From assembly GCA_963844695.1 (NCBI GenBank), contig CAWJPL010000036.1:90662-154661 (forward strand): a DNA stretch of 64,000 nucleotides, written 5' to 3'. A program made the position numbers and the translations under genes. The notes under the pieces were generated by a model. It saw nothing but the letters and a program-made list of their open reading frames with translations. It had not been told where the DNA came from and made no database searches. This document shows, piece after piece, positions 17,555 to 26,402 of the stretch (its first letter is position 1; each line of letters starts with the position of its first letter). The DNA is from RYN-230 sp963844695. Its GTDB lineage: Bacteria; Actinomycetota; Actinomycetes; Streptosporangiales; Streptosporangiaceae.

Positions 17555-18571
17555 TCACCAGGCGTAGGCTTCGGGGGCCGCGCCGCCCGGGCCCGGGAAG
17601 ATCTCGTCGAGCCGCCCGAGAGCCTTCTCGTCCAGGGTGACCTCCAGCGCCCGCAACGCCCCGGTCAGCTGCTCCAGCGTCCGCGGCCCGACGATCGGGG
17701 CGGTCACCGCGGGCTGATGCAGCAGCCAGGCCAGCGCGACCACGGCCGGTTCCTCGCCGAGCTCGGCGCAGAACGCCTCGTACGCCTCCAGCTGGGGCCG
17801 CGCCTCCTGGATGGCCTCGGCTGCCCGCCCGCTCGAGCTCCGCCCGCCACCACCCTGGCCGCCAGCACCCTGCCCGTTCGCACCCTGGGCGGCCGCCTGC
17901 CGGCGCAGTACCCCGCTCAGCAGCCCCCCGTGCAGAGGGCTCCACGGAATGACCCCGATGCCGTAGCCCTGGCAGGCGGGCAGCACCTCCAGTTCGACGG
18001 TGCGCGCCGCGAGGTTGTACAGGGACTGCTCACTCACCAGCCCGAACGCCGGGCGGCGCAGCGCCGCCTCCTGGGCCTGGGCGATATGCCACCCCGCGAA
18101 GTTCGAGGACCCGACGTAGATGATCTTGCCCTGGGTGCGCAGGACCTCCATGGCCTCCCAGATCTCGTCCCACGGCGTGCTGCGGTCCACGTGATGCATC
18201 TGGTACAGGTCAATGTGGTCGGTCCCCAACCGCCGCAGCGAATCCTCGCAGGCCCGGCGGATGTTCAGCGCGGACAGGAAACGGTCGTTGGGCCAGTCTC
18301 CCTTGCCGCCGTACAGCTTCGTCGCCAGCACGGTGCGGTCCCGGCGGCCGCTGCCGGCCGCCAGCCACCGGCCGATGACCGACTCGGTGACCCCCTCGGC
18401 CCGCGGCTGCCCGTAGGTGTTGGAGGTGTCGAAGAAGTTGATGCCGTGCTCGTGGGCGGCATCCATGATGGGCTGCGCGTCGGCTTCGCTGGTGATCGCG
18501 CCGAAGTTCATGGTGCCGAGGCAGAGCCTGCTCACGGCCACGCCGCTGCGGCCAAGATGCGTGTATTCCAT
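17555..18571 (-). CDS. Aldo/keto reductase
   Basis: NADPH-dependent (beta/alpha)8 oxidoreductase. Catalytic tetrad candidates: Asp in INFFDTSNTYG, Tyr in the same motif, Lys in VLATKLYGGKG and His in YQMHHVDRSTP. The end has the cofactor region IVGPRTLEQLTGALRALEV. About 338 residues from the ATG at 18,571. A Gly/Gln/Ser-rich stretch (QGANGQGAGGQGGGGR) replaces the loop usually found after SPLHGGLLSG, an insertion absent from most homologues. Substrate unknown. The gene converges on rsgA and is divergent from hisN. Confidence 0.88.
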   Translation of the reverse strand: MEYTHLGRSGVAVSRLCLGTMNFGAITSEADAQPIMDAAHEHGINFFDTSNTYGQPRAEGVTESVIGRWLAAGSGRRDRTVLATKLYGGKGDWPNDRFLSALNIRRACEDSLRRLGTDHIDLYQMHHVDRSTPWDEIWEAMEVLRTQGKIIYVGSSNFAGWHIAQAQEAALRRPAFGLVSEQSLYNLAARTVELEVLPACQGYGIGVIPWSPLHGGLLSGVLRRQAAAQGANGQGAGGQGGGGRSSSGRAAEAIQEARPQLEAYEAFCAELGEEPAVVALAWLLHQPAVTAPIVGPRTLEQLTGALRALEVTLDEKALGRLDEIFPGPGGAAPEAYAW

Positions 18572-18672
18572 GCCGATAACGCTACGGCAGGGACCCCCGC
18601 AGACTCGGTGCCTGTGCCCAGCCCGCCGGCCGCACATGGCCGCGGCCGCCGTGATCCGATACCTTCAGCGCC

Positions 18673-19464
18673 ATGGCGGGATACGACGACGATCTGCGTT
18701 TTGCCCACGTCCTCGCCGACGCGGCGGATGACATCACCACGCGCCGCTTCCGGGCGCTGGACCTCCGGGTGGAGTCCAAGCCCGACCTGACCCCGGTCAC
18801 CGACGCGGACAAGGCGGCCGAGGAGTCGCTGCGCAACGTGCTGCGCCGGTCCCGGCCGCGGGACGCCGTGCTGGGCGAGGAGTTCGGCCGGGACGGCGGC
18901 GGCCCGCGGTGCTGGGTGATCGACCCGATCGACGGCACCAAGAACTACGTCCGCGGCATCCCGGTGTGGGCCACCCTGATCGGCCTGATGGACGGGGACC
19001 AGGTGGTGATGGGCGTGGTCTCCGCGCCCGCCCTGGGCCGGCGCTGGTGGGCGGCCAGCGACAACGGGGCCTGGACCGGCAAGAGCCTCACCAAGGCCAC
19101 CCGCTGCCGGGTGTCCGACGTGAGGCGGATCGAGGACGCCTCGTTCTCGTACTCCAGCCTGACCGGGTGGGAGGAGCGGGGCGTCCTGCCCGGCTTCCTG
19201 GACCTGACCCGGTCGGTGTGGCGCTCCCGCGCGTACGGGGACTTCTGGTCACATGTCCTGGTCGCGGAGGGGGCGGTGGACGTCTCCGCCGAGCCCGAGG
19301 TCAAGCTGTGGGATCTCGCGGCGCTGCAGATCATCGTGGAAGAGGCGGGCGGCGTGTTCACCGACCTGGACGGGAACGCCAGGCCGGACGGGGGCAGCGT
19401 GGTGTGCACCAACGCCCGCCTGCACCAGGAGGTGCTGGACCGCCTGGCTAGCCCCGGAACCTGA
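18673..19464 (+). CDS. hisN: Histidinol-phosphatase (inositol monophosphatase fold)
   Basis: A 263-residue Mg-dependent phosphatase. Metal ligands: EEFG, then WVIDPIDGTKNYVRG (DPIDGT motif), then WDLAALQIIVEEAGG with the distal Asp. Actinobacteria use this family for histidinol-phosphatase in histidine biosynthesis, and the gene lies near aroA/sigR in Streptomyces as it does here, which is the basis for the hisN call. A general inositol-1-phosphatase remains possible. Clear ATG start at 18,673, 101 bp from the divergent reductase gene. Confidence 0.88.
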   Translation: MAGYDDDLRFAHVLADAADDITTRRFRALDLRVESKPDLTPVTDADKAAEESLRNVLRRSRPRDAVLGEEFGRDGGGPRCWVIDPIDGTKNYVRGIPVWATLIGLMDGDQVVMGVVSAPALGRRWWAASDNGAWTGKSLTKATRCRVSDVRRIEDASFSYSSLTGWEERGVLPGFLDLTRSVWRSRAYGDFWSHVLVAEGAVDVSAEPEVKLWDLAALQIIVEEAGGVFTDLDGNARPDGGSVVCTNARLHQEVLDRLASPGT

Positions 19465-19651
19465 CCTGATCTGCCGATATGCCTAGCCAGATGGGCCGGG
19501 CATAAGGGCTTGCCCTCGCGCGGGCATGCGCGGATGCTGGAGGGACTAGCTCGTCACAAATGCACAAGCGCATCCGCAACGAGGCGCCACCCCCGGCCGG
19601 CCAGGTCCGGGGCGGGTGGTGTCCGGACCACAGCCCGGGGAGTGATCGATC

Positions 19652-20065
19652 GTGAAGGTGCGAGACGGCATGACCGCACTGGTGCTCACCATCGGCCCCG
19701 CGCACACCCTCCGCGAGGCCGCGCGCCTGATGTCGGCGCGCCGGGTTGGCGCGGCCGTGGTGACCGACGACCAGCACGCGGGGGTCGGCATCCTGACCGA
19801 GCGCGACATCCTCGACTCGGTCGGCGCCGGGCAGGATCCGGACGCTGAGGTCGCCGCGGGACACCGCACCACGGACGTGGTGTTCGCGTCGCCCGAGTGG
19901 ACCCTGCAGCAGGCCGCGGAGACCATGGTGAAGTCCGGCTTCCGGCACCTCGTGGTCATCGAGGGCGGCGAGGTCGCCGGGCTGCTGTCGATGCGCGACA
20001 TCGTGCGGGTCTGGGCCGAGGCCGCCGCGCCGGTGGCTCAGGCGCAGGCCGCCGCACCGGCCTGA
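19652..20065 (+). CDS. Tandem CBS-domain protein
   Basis: A 137-residue protein made of two CBS motifs: VRDGMTALVLTIGPAHTLREA...GVGILTERDILDS and TTDVVFASPEWTLQQAAE...GLLSMRDIVRVW. CBS pairs bind adenosyl nucleotides; the partner is unknown. The start is the GTG at 19,652, after a GGGGAGTG-like site. A frameshifted relative with the same two-motif design is at 45.5-46.0 kb. Confidence 0.88.
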   Translation: MKVRDGMTALVLTIGPAHTLREAARLMSARRVGAAVVTDDQHAGVGILTERDILDSVGAGQDPDAEVAAGHRTTDVVFASPEWTLQQAAETMVKSGFRHLVVIEGGEVAGLLSMRDIVRVWAEAAAPVAQAQAAAPA

Positions 20066-20170
20066 TCCAGCCCGCATACCGCGCTGACCTGCGCGGGCCC
20101 GGCCGCGCCAGGCTGCGGCCGAGACGGGGCAGCATGCGGCCGGCCAGCGGCGACATGAGACTGTAGCGAC

Positions 20171-20950
20171 ATGCGGCTCCGTGGCGCAGTGACGCTCGTG
20201 ACCGGCGGATCGTCGGGTATCGGCGCTGCTACGGCACGGGTGCTGGCCAGGGCCGGAGCCCGGCTGCTGATCGCCGGGCGGGACCCGGGCCGGCTGGACG
20301 CGGTGGCCCGCGATACGGGCGCCCTGCCCCTGAAAGCCGATCTCGCCGAGCCGCAGGGCCCAGCCGAACTGGCGGAGGCGGCGCTGCAGGTCGCCTACAC
20401 CGACGGGCACGCCCCGGGCATCGACATCCTGATCAACAACGCCGGGGTCGGCTGGTGCGGCCCGGTCGGCGAGATGTCCGGCGACAAGATCGCGGAGATC
20501 CTGGCCGTCAACCTGGCCGCGCCGATCGAGCTGACCCGCCGCCTGCTGCCCCGGATGACCGCGCGGGGCAGCGGCCGGATCGTGTTCGTCTCGTCCATCG
20601 TGGGCGCGACCTCGGTCCGGGACGAGGCGGTGTACTCGGCGGCCAAGGCGGGCCTGGGCAACTTCGCCGAGAGCCTCGCGTACGAGCTGGAAGGCTCGGG
20701 CGTGGGCGTCTGCGTGATCGTGCCCGGCGTGATCAACACCCCGTTCTTCGAGCGCCGGGGCCGTCCCTACGGCCGCAGGAAGCCGGAGCCACTGCCGGCC
20801 GAGCGGGCCGCCGAGGCGATCAGGTCCGCACTCGAGCACGACCGGCAAGTGGTCTACGTGCCCCGCTGGATGAGCTTCCCGGCGCGGCTGCACGGCGCGG
20901 CCCCGCGCACGTTCACGCTGCTAGCCCACCGGTTCGGCGATCATGGCTAA
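20171..20950 (+). CDS. Short-chain dehydrogenase/reductase
   Basis: Classical SDR: NAD(P) loop TGGSSGIGAATARVLARAGA, NNAG motif (ILINNAGVGW), catalytic Ser in VFVSSIVGATS and the Tyr/Lys pair in VYSAAKAGL. 259 residues. The C-terminus (YVPRWMSFPARLHGAAPRTFTLLAHRFG) fits the membrane-associated acyl/lipid SDR type. Substrate unknown. Confidence 0.9.
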   Translation: MRLRGAVTLVTGGSSGIGAATARVLARAGARLLIAGRDPGRLDAVARDTGALPLKADLAEPQGPAELAEAALQVAYTDGHAPGIDILINNAGVGWCGPVGEMSGDKIAEILAVNLAAPIELTRRLLPRMTARGSGRIVFVSSIVGATSVRDEAVYSAAKAGLGNFAESLAYELEGSGVGVCVIVPGVINTPFFERRGRPYGRRKPEPLPAERAAEAIRSALEHDRQVVYVPRWMSFPARLHGAAPRTFTLLAHRFGDHG

Positions 20951-21195
20951 GGCGTGCTGCCCATGGAACCGGTGTGAGGGCCCCGTGCGCCTCCCCAGCC
21001 CGGCACACGAGGCCCTCAGCCCCCCGAGTAGGCCCGGTGCCGGGGGCCGCCCGGTCCGTAGCCATCGGTGCTATTTCATCAGCCGAGAACCAGAAAAGGT
21101 CAGGGCCGAAAGTCCTATTTTCGGGCAAGAAAGTCTGCTATCCTCCGCCGCCCACACCCTCAGACCTGCACTGACTCCGGAGCGTAACTGTCATC

Positions 21196-21235
21196 CTGTC
21201 ACACGAGCCACACAGAGCTGTCACACGAGCCACAC
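21196..21235. repeat. 18-bp direct repeat in the gap after the SDR gene
   Basis: CTGTCACACGAGCCACAC occurs at 21,196-21,213 and 21,218-21,235, a 22-bp period that places the copies on the same DNA face (about two turns), as tandem regulator sites often are. In the same 342-bp gap (20,951-21,292) there is a short hairpin CCGAAA...TTTCGG near 21,107-21,125. No gene is supported there; both flanking genes end in the gap. Confidence 0.75.
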
Positions 21236-21292
21236 CGAGACAGACGCCTGAAACCCCGGTGGGATCAGGTTCCGGCCCGGTGGTGCGGGCGC

Positions 21293-22087
21293 TCATCGCC
21301 CCGGAGCAGGGTGCTCGGCCGGGCCACCCGGGGCACCTGGAGCAGGCGGGGCAGCCGGACCACCCAGGGCACCCGGAACGGCCGGGGCAGCCGAGCTAGC
21401 CGGAGCACCTGGGGCACCTGGAACGGCCGGGGCAGCCGAGCTAGCCGGGGCAGCCGGACCAGTGGGCTCGCCCGCTGCGCCCGCGTCGCCGGGGTCGCCC
21501 GAGTCGCCGGGCGGGACGTCGGCCGGGCCGGCTACGGATCCCCCGAGGTGGCGATCGTGACCGGCGAGTGCGGCGATGGAGGAGACGAAGCCAGTGTCGC
21601 GGTCGCCTACGAGTTCCCAGGACCGGGCGACGCCGATGAGCAGCGAGGCCGCCAGGAGGTTGCCGATCACGTCGATCGGCGCGTCGGTGTGCGGGGTGAG
21701 GATGGAGTTGACGCCAGCCCCGATCTCGAAGCCGAAGACGCCCACCAACAGCACGATCAGCGCGAGCTGGCTACGGATTCGGCGCCGCGCGGCCGGGTCG
21801 GCCAGGATGGACCGCAGCCCGCCCAGGGTGAACAGCAGACCGCCGACGCCGACCACGACGGCCGGGTACCCGATCTCGTTGTGCGGCACCAGTCCGAAGA
21901 GGGAGACACTCAGGGCGTTAGTGAACGCCAGCAGCGCCGCTCCCGCCCGGACCTGCCGGATGACGTCCGGCGGCTGCCCGATGCGTGGCCGGGGGGCCAC
22001 CGAGAGGGCCACGAACAGCAGGCCGGTCAGCGCGCCCGCCGCCCCGGCGATGGCGACGAACAGGTCGCGGTATGCCCCAGTCACCAC
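21293..22087 (-). CDS. Four-helix membrane protein with Pro/Ala/Gly repeat tail
   Basis: A 264-residue protein not assigned to a family. Residues 1-160 carry about four hydrophobic helices (LFVAIAGAAGALTGLLFVAL; FTNALSVSLFGLVP; LALIVLLVGVFGFEIGAGV; VIGNLLAASLLIGVARSW). The last ~85 residues are a low-complexity tail of repeated APAVPGAPGAPASS-type blocks, encoded by near-identical ~50-bp DNA repeats, so copy number may vary. Likely inner-membrane with the tail in solution. The function is unknown. Confidence 0.7.
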   Translation of the reverse strand: MVTGAYRDLFVAIAGAAGALTGLLFVALSVAPRPRIGQPPDVIRQVRAGAALLAFTNALSVSLFGLVPHNEIGYPAVVVGVGGLLFTLGGLRSILADPAARRRIRSQLALIVLLVGVFGFEIGAGVNSILTPHTDAPIDVIGNLLAASLLIGVARSWELVGDRDTGFVSSIAALAGHDRHLGGSVAGPADVPPGDSGDPGDAGAAGEPTGPAAPASSAAPAVPGAPGAPASSAAPAVPGALGGPAAPPAPGAPGGPAEHPAPGR

Positions 22088-22159
22088 GAGGCGCAGCCTA
22101 CTGGGTTGGGGCGCGGCGGCCGCTCCGCCGGGTCACGTCATCGGCCGGGCGCCACCGGG

Positions 22160-22717
22160 TCAGCGGCCTAGCTCGGAGGGCAGTTCGGTAGCCAGGTCGG
22201 TGCGCAGGTCGGTGCGCAGGACGCTGTACCAGATCCCGTCCCGCCAGGCGCCGTCCCGCCAGCCGATGCCGCGCAGCAGCCCTTCCCGGGTGAACCCGGC
22301 CTTCTCCAGAGCCCGCTGTTCGGCGACGTTGCCCGCCTCGGTGGCCGCCTCGATCCGGTGTACCGGGGTGTGCGCGAACAGGTAGCGCACCAGCAGCCGC
22401 TGCGCCTCAGTGCCGTACCCGTGGCCGCGGGCCTCCGGGAGCAAAGAGATGCCGATCTCCCAGTGGTAGGCGTTCGGGGTGGGCCGCTTGATACGCCAGT
22501 TTACGAACCCCAGCCGTTCCCGGTCGCGAGCCACGATGAGGGAGCCGCCGTCCTCGCCGAGCAGGCCGTTGTCCGCCCAGCGGCGGCGCCAGCGGTCGCG
22601 GTCCCGCCACCCGTACCAGCCGAAGGCTCCCGCCTTGACCGGGTCACCCCCGCTCAGTTCCTCGAGGATGCCCAGATCGTCCTCCACGACCGGCTGCAAT
22701 GCGATCTGATCCGCCAT
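22160..22717 (-). CDS. GNAT-family N-acetyltransferase (RimJ/RimL type)
   Basis: 185 residues, with WEIGISLLPEARGHGYGTEAQ (strand 4 and the acetyl-CoA pyrophosphate loop R-G-x-G-x-G/A) and EKAGFTREGLLRG near the end. The substrate is unknown; RimJ/L-type proteins acetylate protein N-termini or small amines. ATG at 22,717 chosen; longer frames run into the MFS gene. The first 64 bp overlap the 3' end of the upstream MFS gene in another frame. Confidence 0.87.
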   Translation of the reverse strand: MADQIALQPVVEDDLGILEELSGGDPVKAGAFGWYGWRDRDRWRRRWADNGLLGEDGGSLIVARDRERLGFVNWRIKRPTPNAYHWEIGISLLPEARGHGYGTEAQRLLVRYLFAHTPVHRIEAATEAGNVAEQRALEKAGFTREGLLRGIGWRDGAWRDGIWYSVLRTDLRTDLATELPSELGR

Positions 22718-24171
22718 AGCCAGCATCCTGCCGCACCGGCCTGGCCCTCCCCGGTCCAGCCTCCGCACCGCCGCGGGCCTGAGCCCCGGCGGGCGAAGGC
22801 GAACCAGGCCGCGCCGGCCGCCGCGGCCAGGGCGGCGACCGCCCAGGCGATCCGCGGCGGGGGCAAGTCCGGTGCCGGCGTCCCGCTGGTCGCCGCGGCG
22901 ACCAGGAGCAGGATCGCAATGCCCACGGCGGTACCGAGCTGGGCCGCGGTGTTGATGATCCCGGACGCGCTGCCTCGCCAGTGTGGCTCCACATCGGTGC
23001 CCAGGCCGGTAGCCGCGACCGAGGAGAGCCCGATGCCCGCCCCAGCCGCTGCGGCGCAGAGCGGCACCGCCCACGCCTGCGCCGCCAGTGGGATCAGCGC
23101 GGCGTCAGCGACCGCGATCAGCGTGAGACCGGAGGCGATCAGGCGCCGGGCGACCTGCCGGGGTGGTCCCGCGCGGCGCTGTATCCGGGCGGCCACGATG
23201 GACGCGGCGATCACCGCCAGGCTGAAGGGCAGCAGGCTGGCCGCCGCCTGCCAGGGAGTTCGGCCGAGCGAATCTTGCAGGTACAAGGTGACCAGCGTGA
23301 TGACGGAGCTGGTGGTCGCGGTGTTGAGCAGGCCGCCGAGTGCCCCGAGCCGCAGCCGCCGGGACCGGATCAGCTCCAGCGGCAGCAACGGCGCGGCGGC
23401 ACGCCGGTCGACCAGGACGAAGCCCCCGGCCAGTACGAGGCAGGCGGCCAGCAGCAGGCCGCCGGTGACGCGACCGCCGGACTGGGCGACCAGGGTGGTG
23501 CCGACCACGAAGGCCATGACCGCCGCGGTAAAGATCGCCGACCCGGCCAGGTTCAGCGACTCCGCCTGCCGCCGGGCCCCGTCGGGGGGAACCGACGCCG
23601 CGACGACCGCGGCCAGCGCGGCGGACAGCGGCAGATAAGCCCAGAAGATGAAGCGCCAGCTGGTCAGGTCGGTGACGATCCCGCCCACTACGAAACCGCT
23701 GGCGCCTGCGGCGGCGCCCGCCGCGCTCCAGGCGGCGATGGCCCGGTGCCGGGCTGGTCCTTCGGGGGTGAGCGTGGTCAGCAGGCGGAGCGCGGACGGC
23801 ACCGAGGCCGCGGCCGCCGCCCCCTGCAGGCAGCGGCCGGCCGTGAGAGCGAGGACCGATGGCGCGGCGCCGGCCACCGCGGCGCCGACGGCGAACACGG
23901 CCAGGCTGACCAGGATCGTGCGGCGATGACCGTAGCGGTCGCCCAGCCGTGCGCCGAGCATCAGCAGGCCGCCGAAGAACATGGCGTAGCCGGTCGCGAT
24001 CAGGCTGCCGTAGGAGTCCGGGGCGTGCAGGCTGGCCAGCATCGCGGGCAGCGAGGTGACCACCACGGTCACGCCGAGAACGTCCATGAACTGCACCAGG
24101 CATAGCGCGGCCACCGCCACGCCGGTCCGGCGGGCGGAACCTGCGGCAGGAACACCACGGGACTGGCCCAT
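22654..24171 (-). CDS. MFS transporter (DHA2-like, probable drug efflux)
   Basis: About 505 residues with ~14 hydrophobic segments. MFS motif A is GARLGDRYGHRRTILVS, with a motif C-like AGAAAGASGFVVGG segment. The early PAMLASLHAP and FFGGLLMLGARLGDR arrangement is typical of 14-helix proton antiporters. The last ~40 residues (after FAFARRGSGP) look like read-through beyond the natural end and overlap the GNAT gene, so a stop may have been lost. Start at ATG 24,171. Substrate unknown. Confidence 0.87.
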   Translation of the reverse strand: MGQSRGVPAAGSARRTGVAVAALCLVQFMDVLGVTVVVTSLPAMLASLHAPDSYGSLIATGYAMFFGGLLMLGARLGDRYGHRRTILVSLAVFAVGAAVAGAAPSVLALTAGRCLQGAAAAASVPSALRLLTTLTPEGPARHRAIAAWSAAGAAAGASGFVVGGIVTDLTSWRFIFWAYLPLSAALAAVVAASVPPDGARRQAESLNLAGSAIFTAAVMAFVVGTTLVAQSGGRVTGGLLLAACLVLAGGFVLVDRRAAAPLLPLELIRSRRLRLGALGGLLNTATTSSVITLVTLYLQDSLGRTPWQAAASLLPFSLAVIAASIVAARIQRRAGPPRQVARRLIASGLTLIAVADAALIPLAAQAWAVPLCAAAAGAGIGLSSVAATGLGTDVEPHWRGSASGIINTAAQLGTAVGIAILLLVAAATSGTPAPDLPPPRIAWAVAALAAAAGAAWFAFARRGSGPRRCGGWTGEGQAGAAGCWLWRIRSHCSRSWRTIWASSRN

Positions 24172-24391
24172 AACCCCCTTAACTTCCACCACAGATCGCG
24201 GCAAACCTGAAGCGACGGCCGGGGTGGCCGGGTCAGGCGGCTGGGCCCGGCTCGCGGAACAGTCGCTCCAGGGCGCCGGGCTGCCCGATCGAGGACGGCG
24301 CGGGCCAGCGCGGCCCGGAGCCGGCTCCGGCCGGAGTCCCTGGCGACGGGTTCCCGTCCCCGGCCGCCGGCGGGCAGGCCAGAATCTGTGC

Positions 24392-24724
24392 ATGGGCCTT
24401 GCACGATCGGTTGGGTTGTTCATCGCTGCAGGTCTGGCCGAGATCGGCGGGGGGTATCTCGTCTGGCGCTGGCTGCGGGACGGGGCGCCGGTCATCGTCG
24501 GCGTCCTGGGCGCGGCCATCCTCGTGGTCTACGGGATCATCCCGACCCTGCAGAAGAGCGACGACTTCGGCCGGATCTACGCGGCGTACGGCGGCGTGTT
24601 CGTGATCGCGTCGCTGCTGTGGGGCTGGGGCGTCAACAAGACCCGCCCGGACCGCTTCGACTGGACCGGGGCCGCGGTGGTCCTGGCCGGCGTGGCGATC
24701 ATCTACTTCGCGCCCCGCCGTTGA
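24392..24724 (+). CDS. YnfA/UPF0060 family small membrane protein
   Basis: 110 residues, four predicted helices, with the family hallmark AGLAEIGGGYLVWRWLR near the N-terminus and RPDRFDWTGAAVVLAGVAII near the C-terminus. The family resembles small multidrug-resistance exporters by size and topology, but transport has not generally been established. ATG at 24,392. Its 3' end overlaps by ~26 bp the convergent Ada-like gene. Confidence 0.92.
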   Translation: MGLARSVGLFIAAGLAEIGGGYLVWRWLRDGAPVIVGVLGAAILVVYGIIPTLQKSDDFGRIYAAYGGVFVIASLLWGWGVNKTRPDRFDWTGAAVVLAGVAIIYFAPRR

Positions 24725-25057
24725 GGCGACCCGCAGCGCCGTCGCGCCTCAGCCGGCCAGCCTGGGCTGCTGAGCCCCTGGCCAGCCAGGCCGCGTAAGC
24801 GCCGGGGAGGCAGACGGCGCAGGGCCGGTAGCCGGCCGCGATCGCGGCCGGCTCGTCGGCGAAGAACACCCGGTGGGAGACGTAGCCCCCGCGGGCGATG
24901 GCGCGCCGGGCCGACGGGCAGTCGAGACGGCCGTAGATCCGGCTCCTGCGGTGGCCGCCGAACTGCCCGGGCACAGCGCTTCGGTACGGGCGCCGGTCCG
25001 CACCGAGCAGCGTGTAGACCGGGGGAACCGGGGCCGGGCCGCCCCGGGGCCGGCCAT
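24699..25057 (-). pseudogene. Stand-alone Ada metal-binding domain protein, with probable one-base frameshift
   Basis: The conserved part, GGHRRSRIYGRLDCPSARRA to GYRPCAVCLP, matches the Ada N-terminal zinc domain without the methyltransferase. Family knowledge: in Ada this domain removes methyl groups from DNA phosphotriesters via a cysteine and becomes a transcription activator. Three cysteines are visible; one of Ada's four ligand positions (the CxxxC partner) is Ala/Arg. The ATG at 25,057 overlaps the oxygenase stop (TGATG), the expected coupled start, but from there the frame is wrong; the correct frame (YTLLGADRRPYRS...) begins after a GC-rich run at 25,015-25,035. Alternatively a GTG at 24,974 starts a shorter protein. 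Confidence 0.75.
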
Positions 25058-25791
25058 CAGGCGGCGTCGTGGAAGACGAGACCGAGGCTGAACCGCTCGC
25101 CGGAGCGGATCACGGACACGCCATGCCGGACTGGCGCCGCGGACCAGCCCCGCCGGGACTCCACCGGGCGGTCGCGGGTGGTGAATACCAGGCCGTGACC
25201 ATGCGGGATGAGGGTGGCCGTGGCCCGGGACTGGGCCCGGGGCCGCTGCTCGTAGAGCAGGAACTCCCCGCCCGAGTGGTCGACGCCCGGCTGGCTGAGG
25301 TTGATCACGACCTGCAGCGGGAACACCAGGTCGCCGTACAGGTCACGGTGCAGGGCGTTCCAGTCCCCGGCCCGGTAGCGCAGCAGGATCGGCGTGGACT
25401 TGACCTGCCCGGCGGCGTGGCAGGCCGCCAGCCAGTCGTCCAGCCGGTCCGGCCAGGGCGCCAGGCGGCCGAGCCGCTGCCACCAGTCGCGGGCGATCGG
25501 CAGCAGCTTCGGGTACAGGGCCTGCTTCAGGCCGGTGACGGCCTCGGGGAACGGCTCGGCGAAGTAGCGGTACTCCCCCTCACCGAAGCGGTACCGGGCC
25601 ATGCTGACGGTGGACCGGAACCGCGCGCCGTCGGGGTAGAGGGCGGCGATCCCGGCGGTCTCCCCGGCGGTGAGCAGCGGCCCGGTCAGGCCGCAGCCGT
25701 AGCGGTCGAGGTCGGTGCGGACCGCGGCCCAGTCGGTGGCGTCGACCCGGTCCTCCCAGGTCACCTGGCTCGCGCTGGTCATGCTGGTCAT
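25057..25791 (-). CDS. 2-oxoglutarate/Fe(II) oxygenase of a DNA-alkylation cassette
   Basis: About 244 residues. A jelly-roll core with the iron triad candidates His and Asp in NALHRDLYGD and the distal His in PVRHGVSVIRSGERFSLGL, whose Arg would bind 2-oxoglutarate. It is similar to prolyl-4-hydroxylase-like oxygenases commonly found beside ogt/ada genes in actinobacteria. AlkB-type direct demethylation is suggested only by context. The ATG at 25,791 overlaps the ogt stop (ATGA) and its own stop overlaps the next ATG (TGATG), so the four genes are translationally coupled. Confidence 0.85.
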   Translation of the reverse strand: MTSMTSASQVTWEDRVDATDWAAVRTDLDRYGCGLTGPLLTAGETAGIAALYPDGARFRSTVSMARYRFGEGEYRYFAEPFPEAVTGLKQALYPKLLPIARDWWQRLGRLAPWPDRLDDWLAACHAAGQVKSTPILLRYRAGDWNALHRDLYGDLVFPLQVVINLSQPGVDHSGGEFLLYEQRPRAQSRATATLIPHGHGLVFTTRDRPVESRRGWSAAPVRHGVSVIRSGERFSLGLVFHDAA

Positions 25792-26402
25792 GCTGCGGCC
25801 TCCTCCAGGGTGAGCAGGGTGCGCTTGGCTTCGGGGCCGCCGCGGTAGCCGCCCATGCTGCCGTCAGCGCGGACCACGCGGTGGCACGGCACCACCAGCG
25901 GCAGCGGGTTGGTCGCGCACGCGGTGCCGACGGCCCGGACGGCCTTCGGGTTCCCGGCCAGCTGCGCGACGGCGGAGTAGCTGGCGGTGTGCCCGTAGCC
26001 GATCTCTGGCAGGTGGTTCAGCACCGTGCGCCGGAACCCGGCGGACAGCCGCCAGTCCAGCGGCAGGTCGAACGCGTGCCGACGGCCCGCGAAGTACTCG
26101 TCGAGTTCCCGGGCGGCCGCGTCGAGGCGGCCGGGGGCGCTGAGAATACGCGGGCTGACGTTGTCGGCCAGCGCCTGCAGCACGGTGTCGTGACCCTCGA
26201 GGGCGAAGGCCACCCGGATCAGGCCCTGGTCGGTGGCGGCCAGCAGCAGCGGGCCGACGGGGCTGTCGATCACGCGGTAGGCGACGTCCAGGACGCCGTC
26301 CTGCTGCGCCGCGGCCGCCAGCCGCTCGCGCAGGTTGCTCAGCTGGGCAGGATTGTCGGGGAAGGCCCGCGTCAGGGCCGGGGACAGTTCGTCCGCGTTC
26401 AT
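25788..26402 (-). CDS. ogt: Methylated-DNA--protein-cysteine methyltransferase
   Basis: Suicidal repair of O6-alkylguanine. The active site is VPCHRVVRADGSMGGYRGG with the acceptor Cys in PCHR. The helix-turn-helix FRRTVLNHLPEIGYGHTASY and a 100-residue N-terminal domain precede it. 204 residues. It overlaps both neighbours by four bases (ATGA), lying second in the sigma-ogt-oxygenase-Ada operon. A second ogt lies divergently at 27,247. Confidence 0.93.
   Translation of the reverse strand: MNADELSPALTRAFPDNPAQLSNLRERLAAAAQQDGVLDVAYRVIDSPVGPLLLAATDQGLIRVAFALEGHDTVLQALADNVSPRILSAPGRLDAAARELDEYFAGRRHAFDLPLDWRLSAGFRRTVLNHLPEIGYGHTASYSAVAQLAGNPKAVRAVGTACATNPLPLVVPCHRVVRADGSMGGYRGGPEAKRTLLTLEEAAA

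Noticed and set aside
22654..22740. Extra C-terminal domain on the MFS transporter
   Set aside because: The last ~40 residues overlap the GNAT start in another frame and have no similarity; treated as read-through.
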